This document shows positions 23,701-31,543 of a DNA stretch of 35,484 bases, in pieces. Numbering within the stretch: position 1 is the first letter of the stretch; each line of letters begins with the position of its first letter. Made by a program: the position numbers and the translations under genes. The notes beneath the pieces were generated by a model that saw nothing but the letters and a program-made list of their open reading frames with translations, did no database searches and had not been told where the DNA came from. Origin of the DNA: Clostridium sp. (GTDB taxonomy: Bacteria > Bacillota > Clostridia > Lachnospirales > Lachnospiraceae); NCBI GenBank assembly GCA_023664605.1, contig JAMPFF010000031.1:1-35484 (forward strand), read 5' to 3'.

Positions 23701-25043
23701 TTATTACTATTGCTTACCGCCAAAATCACCGCCGACAGCACAAACGACAGAATATCGGAAACAGGCTGGACGATATACAGACCGAAATCCCCCATTACCG
23801 CTCCCAAAACAAACAGCAAAGGAATATAGAAAATCCCTTGTCTTGCTATGGAAATAACCAGCGCTGTCATGTATTTACCGCAATTTTGCATATACATACT
23901 CGATACCGCATAGAACGCCATAAACGGAAACGAGATGCACTGATACCTTAAAATGACGGCGCCTGTCCGTATTACCTCATCATCCGCCACAAAAACGCCG
24001 ACAAGCGGCTTTGCAAATACCGCAAAGCACACTGCGGCTATTACCATAAGTCCGGTTCCTATGCCGACAGTAAGACGGAAAGCTTTGCTTACGCGGTCAT
24101 ATTTTTTCGCTCCATAATTCATTGCGCAGATTGGCTGAAAACCCTGTCCGAAGCCTATCATTATCATATATCCTAATGCCGCCACCCTTGACGAAACGGT
24201 AAATGCCGCAATCGTGGCTTCTCCGAAATCCGCCGCCGCGACATTGAGCAGAACGGACGCAATACTGGTTATCCCCTGACGGGAGAAATTCGGCGCACCG
24301 CCTGCAAGAATATGATACAGTCTGCCATCACTAAAATTACATCTGTTAAACCTCACAGGGATATTCCCGTGCCGATAAGAAAGAAACGCCAGCGCTACAG
24401 CGCCGATTATCTGTCCGATTAACGTCGCAAGTCCCGCGCCAAGCATTTCCATATGTAATAAAATGATTAATATCGGGTCTAAGATGATGTTTGTCAAAAT
24501 TCCCACAAGCAGTCCAATCATTCCATCTTTCACATTTCCGCACAGCCTGAGCTGATTATAGACCGTTGTGGCAAATAAGGAGAACGGAATGGATACTAAC
24601 ATTACCCTGAGATATTGGACGGTATATTTCATAAGGTTCTTTGATGCGTTTCCGCCAAGAAGCGCGGCAAGCGGCTCTATCCATATCAGCATTGGTATCA
24701 TCAGGGTTATTCCCGCAGCCAAAGCCATGACAACACCGTTAGAGGACACAATCTCCGCTTCTTGTCCGTTACTTTCTCCAAGCTTTCTGGACATAACATT
24801 ACCGCTGCCATAACCGAACCAAAATCCTACTGCCTGAATAAAGGAAACAAACGCAAACACAATTCCAACGGCGGCGGTCATGCTTTTATTGTTCATTTTT
24901 CCTATCCAGAATGTATCGGTAAGATTGTATAATGTTGTCACCAGCATTCCGATGATTGTGGGAATTGCAGTTTTTATTAAGAGCGGCAAAAGCGGTGCGG
25001 TAATAATCCGCTCGCGGCGCTGCTGTCTTGTTTCCTTAGCCAA
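23676..25043 (-). CDS. MATE family efflux transporter
   Basis: 455 residues, twelve predicted TM segments in two homologous halves. N-terminal MATE signatures are LLIKTAIPTIIGMLVTTLYNLTDTFWIGKM and AVGFWFGYGSGNVMSRKLGE. The second half has GGAPNFSRQGITSIASVLLN and GFGQGFQPICAMNYGAKKYDRV. It exports drugs or metabolites in exchange for Na+ or H+; the NorM/MepA-like branch fits. It starts with TTG at 25043, overlapping the stop of the phosphotransferase gene, with GGAGAGG upstream. It is therefore coupled to that gene and controlled by the TetR operon promoter at 28322-28350. Its 3' end contains the promoter of the ABC exporter. Confidence 0.93.
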   Translation of the reverse strand: MAKETRQQRRERIITAPLLPLLIKTAIPTIIGMLVTTLYNLTDTFWIGKMNNKSMTAAVGIVFAFVSFIQAVGFWFGYGSGNVMSRKLGESNGQEAEIVSSNGVVMALAAGITLMIPMLIWIEPLAALLGGNASKNLMKYTVQYLRVMLVSIPFSLFATTVYNQLRLCGNVKDGMIGLLVGILTNIILDPILIILLHMEMLGAGLATLIGQIIGAVALAFLSYRHGNIPVRFNRCNFSDGRLYHILAGGAPNFSRQGITSIASVLLNVAAADFGEATIAAFTVSSRVAALGYMIMIGFGQGFQPICAMNYGAKKYDRVSKAFRLTVGIGTGLMVIAAVCFAVFAKPLVGVFVADDEVIRTGAVILRYQCISFPFMAFYAVSSMYMQNCGKYMTALVISIARQGIFYIPLLFVLGAVMGDFGLYIVQPVSDILSFVLSAVILAVSNSNKLVDTNSI

Positions 25044-27516
25044 CTTTCTCTACCTCTCCTTTGGAACCGTTGACGCGTATCATCTCACCGTCTTTATAAC
25101 GGGTCGTTGCAAGTCCTACGCCCAGTACCGCCGGAATGCCATATTCCCGCGCTACGATAGCCGCGTGGGATAATGCCGCTCCCGTATCGGCAACTACCGC
25201 CGAAGCGACCTTAAAAAGCGGCGTCCACTCCGGGTCTGTATAAGGGCAGACAAGGATATCGCCCTTTTGTAGTTTGCCAAATTCTTCAGGATCGCGGACA
25301 ATACATACTCTTCCTACCGCTTCGCCGCTGCTGCCGCCTACGCCCGTCAGCACATCGCCCGCTTTTCCACTCTCGAATACGCAGAGTTTGCTACGTTCCC
25401 AGACTTTTTGGGCAAGTGTGCGCTTCTCTTTCCGGCGGGCGATGATTTCTTTGTATTTATCAGAATATCCCTCTTTACACATTGCCGTGAACTCATCAAG
25501 AAACAGATAGGCTATGCTGTCCGCAAAATCTTTGCTGCCCGTACAGAGAACAGCGGCGCGTTCCAATATTCTTTTGGAATAATAGAAAACCGTTTCCCAC
25601 TGATACTGGCTTTCCTCCCTCGCAACATGGAAAGCGCGGATGCAGTCTATCTGCTCTTTTACAGCAGGAAATTTCTTCTCGCCGCACACCTTGCGCACCT
25701 GCGCCATTAACGGAGCGAATTTCTCCTCATCCGGCGCGGCGGGAGTGGTTATTAACGGCTTTATGATGTGTAAAAGGCGGTCGGGATTCTCAATAAACGA
25801 CTTCGCATAAATACAGTAACAGTTATAGTCGGACTTCATACCGTGTTTTTTCATAAATGCCCTAAACTCTATATCAATATCAGGGAAATCGCGGCAGATA
25901 CGCTCATAACTGTCGCCGCACATTACCGCCGCGGTAAGCGCTTCGTCCGCACGGATTTTATCTGCAAGCGCCGCAATGTCACGGGTCACGATTACCGTTT
26001 TGTATTCAAGATTATAGTAAAGGTCGTATGCCGTAAGGTCAGGAGATATTTTCTTCAGTATTTTTTCAATACGCATATTGGCAAGAACTCCGGGGAAAAG
26101 CGCATACTTAAAACGCGCGTAAGCGATACGCTGAACAAGCCTGTACGCCTTATCTATGTACTCGCCGCATTGTTCCAAAGAAAGTTTGTCAAACGGCAGC
26201 TTCGCCATTTTATCTACGCTCTTCTGGTATTCCTTCAGATAGTGTTCGCACTTTTCCCGACAACCGGAAAGGTCTTTTAGTTCCTTAAGCAGACCAAATA
26301 TCCTGCATATCTTAGCGTTTATTTTTTTATCGTTAGGCGGCAGAATCATGATTCCGTCGTCATCAATCTGCGGCTCCATGGAAATGATAAGACCGACTTC
26401 TGAAAAAATCTGCGCTTTCTGGTTGTTGACCGAACCGCAGAAGCTATGGTCGAGAGGCAGCTGCGAAACGGGCATTTTTTCAAGCAGGAACGCAAAGTTT
26501 TCACGCAGAGCGCCGGTTATCTTGTTTTTGCTGATGTATTTTTCTATTTCGGCTTCATCGACATTGTCCGCAAGCGTAGTGATTGCCCGCGCCTGTAAAA
26601 TATAAACGTTTTCTCCGCGGATTGCCCACTCAATATCCATCGGACATCCATAGTAATTTTCCACTGCGACAGCCGTCTGGCAGAGTGTCCTGATTTCATT
26701 TTCTGACAGGCACAATGCATTGCTTTTCTCAGGGGAAACAGCTTCTTCCCTCGTGCCGTTTTCGGCATAAATAATCTCTATTTCCTTGCTGCCGATAACG
26801 CTGGACTTGATATTCCCGTCTTTATCGCAGATAAACGTGTCCGCCGTCACCTTGCCGGAAACGACAGCTTCGCCGAGTCCGTAGGAAGCGTTCAGTTGCA
26901 TTTCGTCACGGTTGTTATTTACCGGATTTGCCGTAAAAAGCACGCCCGCTTTCTCACTCTCTACCATTTCCTGCACAACGACGGCAAGCGCAACGCTCTT
27001 CTGGTCATAGCCCGCAGTCTGGCGGTAGCTTACCGCGCGGTTTCCCCAGAGCGAAGCATAGCAGCGGATAATGTTTTCGCAAAGCGCATCGATTCCGACA
27101 ACATTCAGATAGGTTTCCTGCTGTCCTGCAAAACTCGCGTCGGGTAAGTCCTCCGCCGTAGCGGAAGAACGCACCGCGACACGCAAAGCGTCGTTTCCCG
27201 CATTTTTGCAGAGAATGAGGTAGTTTTGGCTAACCTCCTCCCGCAAAGAAGCGGGCATACTTCCCGCTGTGATAAGCGCACGAATGTTTTCCGCCGCAGA
27301 GAATAGTTTCTGCTCATCTGCGCCCGCATCGTCAAGGAGTGCGGTTATTTTTTCATCGATATGATTTTCTGTAAGGAAACTGCGGTATGCGTCCGCCGTT
27401 ACCACAAATCCGGATGGAACAGGAAGCCCCGCCCGGGTCATCTCACCAAGATTGGCGCCTTTACCGCCTGCAGTCATAACATCGTCTTTGCCAATTTCAT
27501 TAAATGTACGAATCAT
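25036..27516 (-). CDS. rifampin phosphotransferase-like enzyme (PEP-utilising/PPDK family)
   Basis: 826 residues. An ATP-grasp domain (1-~320) begins MIRTFNEIGKDDVMTAGGKGANLGEM and contains RSSATAEDLPDASFAGQQETYLNV and PMDIEWAIRG. A long, mostly helical middle domain (~330-720) follows, then the phospho-histidine swivel domain at the very C-terminus, with GAALSHAAIVAREYGIPAV; the histidine is about residue 784. PEP synthase and PPDK have this domain in the middle followed by a PEP-binding barrel; that barrel is missing. The order ATP - substrate domain - His matches rifampin phosphotransferase (Rph), which inactivates rifamycins with ATP. Whether rifampin is the real substrate is unknown. Start at 27516 (GGAGG 5 nt upstream). 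Operon with TetR and MATE. Confidence 0.85.
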   Translation of the reverse strand: MIRTFNEIGKDDVMTAGGKGANLGEMTRAGLPVPSGFVVTADAYRSFLTENHIDEKITALLDDAGADEQKLFSAAENIRALITAGSMPASLREEVSQNYLILCKNAGNDALRVAVRSSATAEDLPDASFAGQQETYLNVVGIDALCENIIRCYASLWGNRAVSYRQTAGYDQKSVALAVVVQEMVESEKAGVLFTANPVNNNRDEMQLNASYGLGEAVVSGKVTADTFICDKDGNIKSSVIGSKEIEIIYAENGTREEAVSPEKSNALCLSENEIRTLCQTAVAVENYYGCPMDIEWAIRGENVYILQARAITTLADNVDEAEIEKYISKNKITGALRENFAFLLEKMPVSQLPLDHSFCGSVNNQKAQIFSEVGLIISMEPQIDDDGIMILPPNDKKINAKICRIFGLLKELKDLSGCREKCEHYLKEYQKSVDKMAKLPFDKLSLEQCGEYIDKAYRLVQRIAYARFKYALFPGVLANMRIEKILKKISPDLTAYDLYYNLEYKTVIVTRDIAALADKIRADEALTAAVMCGDSYERICRDFPDIDIEFRAFMKKHGMKSDYNCYCIYAKSFIENPDRLLHIIKPLITTPAAPDEEKFAPLMAQVRKVCGEKKFPAVKEQIDCIRAFHVAREESQYQWETVFYYSKRILERAAVLCTGSKDFADSIAYLFLDEFTAMCKEGYSDKYKEIIARRKEKRTLAQKVWERSKLCVFESGKAGDVLTGVGGSSGEAVGRVCIVRDPEEFGKLQKGDILVCPYTDPEWTPLFKVASAVVADTGAALSHAAIVAREYGIPAVLGVGLATTRYKDGEMIRVNGSKGEVEKVG

Positions 27517-27520
27517 TGTC

Positions 27521-27663
27521 TCCTCCATTCCGGAGCGTTTCCGCGACGGGGCGACGCAAATATCAGATTTGCGTCTGCCATCAAGGCATATTTGTGACGC
27601 TCCGGCACAAATTGCCGATTGAAAAATAAGCTATCAAGCTTATTTTTCAATCTTTATCTCCAT
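27521..27663 (-). repeat. dispersed intergenic structured element, copy 3
   Basis: Perfect 36-bp AT-rich hairpin (27617-27652), outer stem 27597-27605 with 27530-27538 (CCGGAGCGT/ACGCTCCGG), inner 23-bp hairpin 27553-27575. The outer and inner stems differ from copies 1 and 2 almost completely but still pair. The hairpin encodes the last residues (KIEK) and stop of the TetR gene, and the other end supplies GGAGG to the phosphotransferase gene. Confidence 0.9.
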
Positions 27664-28278
27664 TTCTACGCTGTCTGTATCAGCGTTTTTTATATATTTT
27701 TTCGCTCCTGCATCCAGAAACGCTCTGAATATTTCATCAAAATAAGTCCTGTCTATCATTTCATTATGAACAAACAGTACGAACGCTCCCGCCATAACGC
27801 CGCACATTCCTTCAATATCCACTTCGACAGGAATGCCTTGCTTCTCCCAAGAAGCGCTAACTCTTTCCATAAATCCGCGGAATAACGTTATGCTCCGCGC
27901 TCCGAGCTTCTCCTGCTGCTTCACCAGCATTTTAAATACCTCGGAATAAGCCTCGCGTGTGTCGGTTTTATGCTTCATATCAATCAGGTAATCAAACAAC
28001 ACCTTGCTCATCTGCGCGGCGGGGTCATCCGTCCACTGCAAAAACAATTTTTCCGCATCCGCTATTTTCTGTGCCGAGCGGTATCTCATCACATCCAGTA
28101 CAAACTCGTCCTTATCCTTGTAAAAAGTATAAAATCCGCCCTGTGAAATACCGGCTCTTGCAGTCAGCTCCCGTATGTTTACCGCTTTTACCGAATTGTC
28201 ATGAAACATTTCCGTACCTGTTTCCAGCAGTTTTTTTCTTATTTCCTGTTTTTCTTCGTCCGAAAATGCCTTTCCCAT
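27640..28278 (-). CDS. TetR-family transcriptional regulator (regulator of the Rph-MATE operon)
   Basis: 212 residues. The N-terminal helix-turn-helix spans ~25-60 (NIRELTARAGISQGGFYTFYKDKDEFVLDVM), and a helical ligand-binding domain follows. It should repress its operon, with the ligand probably a substrate of the pump or enzyme. Start at 28278: GGAG lies 8 nt upstream; the ATG at 28299 is unlikely. The final four residues are encoded inside the repeat element, suggesting the original C-terminus was altered by insertion. It is the best candidate to bind GTTAGY-N4-RCTAAC, because one such site overlaps its promoter. A second palindrome (28291-28316) is an alternative own operator. Confidence 0.9.
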   Translation of the reverse strand: MGKAFSDEEKQEIRKKLLETGTEMFHDNSVKAVNIRELTARAGISQGGFYTFYKDKDEFVLDVMRYRSAQKIADAEKLFLQWTDDPAAQMSKVLFDYLIDMKHKTDTREAYSEVFKMLVKQQEKLGARSITLFRGFMERVSASWEKQGIPVEVDIEGMCGVMAGAFVLFVHNEMIDRTYFDEIFRAFLDAGAKKYIKNADTDSVEMEIKIEK

Positions 28279-28290
28279 GGTTCCATCTCC

Positions 28291-28316
28291 TATGAACATT
28301 TTATAATTTGTTCATA
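28291..28316. promoter_or_regulatory. inverted repeat TATGAACA-N10-TGTTCATA
   Basis: Perfect 8-bp arms between the -10 box and the ribosome binding site of the TetR gene. It may be a second operator, or in RNA a hairpin next to the GGAG. Confidence 0.6.
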
Positions 28317-28321
28317 GCTAT

Positions 28322-28350
28322 ATGTTAGTATATCCTAACTTACTTGTCAA
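28322..28350 (-). promoter_or_regulatory. promoter of the TetR-Rph-MATE operon with operator in its spacer
   Basis: Minus strand TTGACA (28350-28345), 17-nt spacer, TAACAT (28327-28322). The palindrome GTTAGT-N4-CCTAAC at 28324-28339 (one mismatch) covers the -10 and spacer. The layout is nearly identical to 17183-17211. Confidence 0.75.
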
Positions 28351-28397
28351 GTGATTTGCAAAAATACTTATTTTCTATCCCCTCTCACAACACCAAT

Positions 28398-28449
28398 GCC
28401 GATATCGGCAGCGATGTTGATATTTTGACCCAATACGGGTATAATACGG
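28398..28449 (+). promoter_or_regulatory. promoter and likely autoregulatory sites of the toxin-antitoxin operon
   Basis: TTGATA 28417-28422, 17-nt spacer, TATAAT 28440-28445. A perfect 12-bp palindrome, GCCGATATCGGC (28398-28409), lies just upstream. A direct repeat of AATACGG (28432-28438, 28443-28449) overlaps the -10. Either could be the antitoxin binding site. Confidence 0.7.
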
Positions 28450-28470
28450 TTAATAAGGAGGGTAAAAACT

Positions 28471-28776
28471 ATGGCACAGGCAACATTTAGTGTATGTATG
28501 GATGAAAAATTAAAAAAACAGTTTGACGATTTATGCTTAGATTTTGGAATGACTGCTTCTACAGCAATCAACGTGTTTGCAAGGGCAGTGGTGCGCGAGC
28601 GTAAAATTCCATTTGAAATCGTATCTACGGAACCCAAGATTACGAGAGAAAAAGCTATGCAGGCATTTATATCCATTAGGGAGCAGTCGGAAAGGAATTT
28701 TCCGCAAGGAATGACACTTGATGAGATAAATGAAGAAATTCATAAGGCAAGGTACGGCGAGGAGGACGCAAAATGA
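28471..28776 (+). CDS. RelB/DinJ-family antitoxin
   Basis: 101 residues. The N-terminus MAQATFSVCMDEKLKKQFDDLCLDFGMTASTAINVFARAVVRERKIPFEI is a ribbon-helix-helix DNA-binding domain of the RelB/DinJ type. The acidic, flexible C-terminus (NEEIHKARYGEED) would bind and neutralise the toxin. It is normally paired with RelE/YafQ toxins; here the next gene is a PIN-domain protein, overlapping by 4 nt (ATGA). A strong AGGAGGG ribosome binding site lies 7 nt upstream. Probably represses its own promoter. The locus is more AT-rich than its surroundings. Confidence 0.9.
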   Translation: MAQATFSVCMDEKLKKQFDDLCLDFGMTASTAINVFARAVVRERKIPFEIVSTEPKITREKAMQAFISIREQSERNFPQGMTLDEINEEIHKARYGEEDAK

Positions 28777-29195
28777 TATGTTATGCAGTCATTGACACAA
28801 ATGTACTTGTTTCTGCATTAATCTCCAATCATGCCGATGCCGCTACTGTGCAGCTTGTAGAAAGATTAATCAGTGGTGAAATCATTCCGGTTTATAGCGA
28901 TGAAATCATGTGTGAATATCGAGAGGTACTTGGTCGAAAGAAATTCAAATTTGAACAGGACATGGTAAATTATATTCTGGCGGCAATAGAAAGATATGGT
29001 GTTATGATTGAACCCTCCGCAACAGGAGTAATTTTACCCGATATGAAAGATGTTCCGTTCTATGAGGTTGTTATGGAGAAAAGAGAAGATGGAGCATATT
29101 TGGTAACAGGTAACTTAAAGCATTTTCCGGCACAACCTTTTATTGTGACGGCACGAGAAATGCTCAATATTCTGGATGGAAAGGATTTTATGTGA
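28773..29195 (+). CDS. PIN-domain toxin (COG1569-type)
   Basis: 140 residues. PIN nuclease features are an N-terminal VIDTNVLVSALIS with the first metal-binding Asp at 8, acidic residues in SDEIMCEYREVL (44-51), the PDMKDVPFYEVV segment (D90, D93) and the terminal LVTGNLKHFP motif typical of this PIN subfamily. PIN toxins cleave RNA, often tRNA or mRNA, with Mg2+/Mn2+. It overlaps the antitoxin gene by 4 nt, so translation is coupled. Its stop codon is 1 nt from that of the convergent membrane protein gene. Confidence 0.9.
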   Translation: MICYAVIDTNVLVSALISNHADAATVQLVERLISGEIIPVYSDEIMCEYREVLGRKKFKFEQDMVNYILAAIERYGVMIEPSATGVILPDMKDVPFYEVVMEKREDGAYLVTGNLKHFPAQPFIVTAREMLNILDGKDFM

Positions 29196-29196
29196 T

Positions 29197-29691
29197 TCAT
29201 TTCCCAATAAATATACATATCCATGCAATAAACGCACAAACAAAAGGATAAACGATAATACGGATTATCTGGCTTTTTAAGTTAAAACCGTATTTGTGAA
29301 AACTCTCACATTCATCTACCTCCGGATAATATGTTTGAAAGAAATGTGAACGGGTCACAAGTAAAAAATCAAAGCAAATCATATCATACGCCTTATAAGC
29401 GTACAGCATGGTCAGGAATCTCACAAAAAACTGCCAGAACCCAAAACTGTTCTGCGCGCCGTTCCATACAGCAAAAAATGCAGCTGCTATGAGCATCAGC
29501 AGGCTTACAATTAAAAGCGCCCATCCAAGTAAATGCTGTCCTTTGAAGCGTTCCGGTTTGGGCTGTATCAATTTCTGGGCGTCCTTGGGCGCAGAGCCAA
29601 AAAAACGCTTATCCTGCACCAGCGCAACCGCCGAATACAGCATCAGAGTAATTCCGGCTATCACAAGTAATGCAAGTATAAATGTTACCAT
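29197..29691 (-). CDS. membrane protein of unknown function (paralogue of the next gene)
   Basis: 164 residues, about four TM segments. No family recognised. The motif YKAYDMICFDFLLVTRSHFFQ resembles YDTFFLDWVLFANMKRFRL in the preceding gene, so the two are probably distant paralogues. GGAGG is 7 nt before the ATG. Last gene of the methyltransferase operon. It may act as a partner of the membrane methyltransferase or as a heterodimer with its paralogue; both are inference. Confidence 0.75.
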   Translation of the reverse strand: MVTFILALLVIAGITLMLYSAVALVQDKRFFGSAPKDAQKLIQPKPERFKGQHLLGWALLIVSLLMLIAAAFFAVWNGAQNSFGFWQFFVRFLTMLYAYKAYDMICFDFLLVTRSHFFQTYYPEVDECESFHKYGFNLKSQIIRIIVYPFVCAFIAWICIFIGK

Positions 29692-29736
29692 ATATGTCCT
29701 CCTTCAAAATAAATGCCTCATTTTCCCGCTGCCTTA

Positions 29737-30243
29737 TTAAATTACTGCAATGATAATCCCAACCAACACAGCCGGAATCAGCGCAAAAATAATGCCGGGA
29801 AACAGCATCCCTTTCACATGAAACCACTTTTGATGGTATTCCTTATCCATGTGTTCCGTTCCCTCCAGCCGAAAGCGCTTCATATTAGCGAAAAGAACCC
29901 AATCCAAAAAGAACGTATCATAAGCTCCAATCCAAACCATCAATCCAAAAGCGATACCGAAGCCTTCCACAAACTTTTCTGCACCTGCGGCATATGCGCA
30001 TATCGTAAGGATTCCCGTAAAAATCAAAATCCCGATTGATTTTATAGCAATTACCCTGCCGCTTAACGGCTGTACCGCTATCCGCTTATGCGTCTTAAAA
30101 TATTCTTCCTGTATTTCGGGTGGATAGTTATGTATCTGCAGCTTAGATTTCTTCCCTGTTGTCGCAAAACCTATAACTGTAAATAAAATACTGAATATTG
30201 CCATTTCCGCAATTATAATGCTTATACTCATTTTAATCCCCAT
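29737..30243 (-). CDS. membrane protein of unknown function
   Basis: 168 residues. TM segment at ~8-26, a cytoplasmic loop with NYPPEIQEEYFKTHKRI, then about four TM segments. The central YDTFFLDWVLFANMKRFRLEGTEHMDKEYHQKWFHVKG places charged residues between TM helices. Shares this layout with the downstream gene. Family not certain. GGAGAGAAT precedes the ATG at 30243. Separated by 26 nt from the isoprenylcysteine-methyltransferase-type gene, so same operon. Confidence 0.77.
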   Translation of the reverse strand: MGIKMSISIIIAEMAIFSILFTVIGFATTGKKSKLQIHNYPPEIQEEYFKTHKRIAVQPLSGRVIAIKSIGILIFTGILTICAYAAGAEKFVEGFGIAFGLMVWIGAYDTFFLDWVLFANMKRFRLEGTEHMDKEYHQKWFHVKGMLFPGIIFALIPAVLVGIIIAVI

Positions 30244-30269
30244 ATTCTCTCCTGTTTGTAGTTTGAACT

Positions 30270-30755
30270 CTACCTCTGGTTTCTATGCCACGGAATACAT
30301 CGGTTTACCCGGCTGCAGTATTCTTCATATTCCCTGCCGTATAAGTTTTGCAGCCATTTTTCTTCCGTACCTTTCATCAACACGGTCATAAATATCCAAT
30401 AAAAAAAGAATAAAGGCAGGAAAAACAGATTGCCCGCTATCACAAGCGCGCCTGTGCAAACAAACATAAAAGCCGAGTAAATTGGATTTCTCACCAGCGC
30501 ATATACGCCTGTAGTGGCAAGATTATTCTCTATAATATGGCTGTCTATCTTAGACTGAAACATCGCTCCTGCCCACAGGTATACCCCAAGTAAAATCAGC
30601 CAAACTCCTATGATAAACAGCGGGATTTTCAAAAAATCAACCCTGCCTTTTGCAAACGCCGTACTTCTTCCCACAATAACGGCAATTACAGTTAAAGCAA
30701 TGATTACCGCCACATAGACCGGTCCCACTCCCATCATCGGCAGATGTTTTTTCAT
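30270..30755 (-). CDS. isoprenylcysteine carboxyl methyltransferase (ICMT)/PEMT-type membrane methyltransferase
   Basis: 161 residues, four to five TM segments. The C-terminal half has the family signature: TTGVYALVRNPIYSAFMFVCTGALVI, then EEKWLQNLYGREYEEYCSRVNRCIPW, with the conserved RNP and E-E pair that bind S-adenosylmethionine. In bacteria such proteins methylate unknown lipids or small molecules. Start at 30755 (MKKHLPMMG): AGGAG is 10 nt upstream. A longer frame to 30953 lies inside the previous gene and was rejected. Same operon as the cytosolic methyltransferase. Confidence 0.86.
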   Translation of the reverse strand: MKKHLPMMGVGPVYVAVIIALTVIAVIVGRSTAFAKGRVDFLKIPLFIIGVWLILLGVYLWAGAMFQSKIDSHIIENNLATTGVYALVRNPIYSAFMFVCTGALVIAGNLFFLPLFFFYWIFMTVLMKGTEEKWLQNLYGREYEEYCSRVNRCIPWHRNQR

Positions 30756-30796
30756 AAATGTCTTTCTCCTCTCGTTATCAATCTCCATTCGCCTGT

Positions 30797-31510
30797 CTAT
30801 TTCTTCTTCGTTACCAAAAGCAGTCCGCCAAACATCCAGAGATTCCCGAGGCTGATCCAGCCCGTTGCAAGCGCATTCAGAAGCGGCAGATTCGGAATCT
30901 TTAATACCACCGCCGCCAGCAGACCAAACAGAACCGAAAATATCCACGTCCATTTCGGAAGCGGCGTCACTCCTTTTGCAAAAGTTCTTATCTGCGTCAC
31001 ATTTAAGACAAAAAAGAAAATCAAAAACAGAACCGTTGCAGGCGCAAGGAAATAAGCCAGAAATTTCGTTGTCATTTCAAACGCCGTATCCGGGCTATAC
31101 TCATACATTTTCTTTAGAAAATAAACCACTGCACAGCAGGGAACATGAACGCCGCAGCCTCCGAAAATCAGGCAGCCGAAAATCCCCGTGCGGTATGTAT
31201 GCGCATATTTTTCACTTTTATAAGCTATCAGCCTATAAATCGCAAAATAACAGAGGCACTCCAACGGGATGCCTATCATCCCTAAAACTGCCGACCAAAA
31301 TATTCTTCCATCCGATACGGTCAGATATCTTGCAAAAGTTATCGGAATACCGGACACTTCGGCATCCGCCGCCCCATAACCTAACAGCATATCTCCGGTC
31401 AGTACCATGATTGCCGCGACAAGCCCGATTTTCATAAGGTGCCGAATCCTTGGCATATCCAGTTCGCTGCTGATACCGATATTGTTAAAATGATTTTTTG
31501 TCTTTTCCAT
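30797..31510 (-). CDS. multi-pass membrane protein (possibly DUF6796-like)
   Basis: 237 residues, about six TM segments. Features: GDMLLGYGAADAEVSGIPITFARYLTVSDGRIFW, a Cys-rich stretch FGGCGVHVPCCAVVYF, and a short basic C-terminus KKK. I think this belongs to a family of uncharacterised Firmicutes/Bacteroidetes membrane proteins, but I cannot confirm the name. GGGGATTACAT precedes the ATG. Gaps of about 33 and 41 nt to its neighbours indicate one operon. The conserved cysteines could be a metal or redox site (inference). Confidence 0.75.
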   Translation of the reverse strand: MEKTKNHFNNIGISSELDMPRIRHLMKIGLVAAIMVLTGDMLLGYGAADAEVSGIPITFARYLTVSDGRIFWSAVLGMIGIPLECLCYFAIYRLIAYKSEKYAHTYRTGIFGCLIFGGCGVHVPCCAVVYFLKKMYEYSPDTAFEMTTKFLAYFLAPATVLFLIFFFVLNVTQIRTFAKGVTPLPKWTWIFSVLFGLLAAVVLKIPNLPLLNALATGWISLGNLWMFGGLLLVTKKK

Positions 31511-31543
31511 ATGTAATCCCCTTTTTGTTTTAATAGGCAGATA

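Noticed and set aside
25036-27516. PEP synthase or pyruvate phosphate dikinase
   Set aside because: The phospho-histidine domain is at the C-terminus and the PEP-binding barrel is missing.
30756-30953. 66-residue N-terminal extension of the ICMT-type protein
   Set aside because: It lies within the preceding membrane protein gene and is not hydrophobic or conserved-looking; AGGAG marks the 30755 start.
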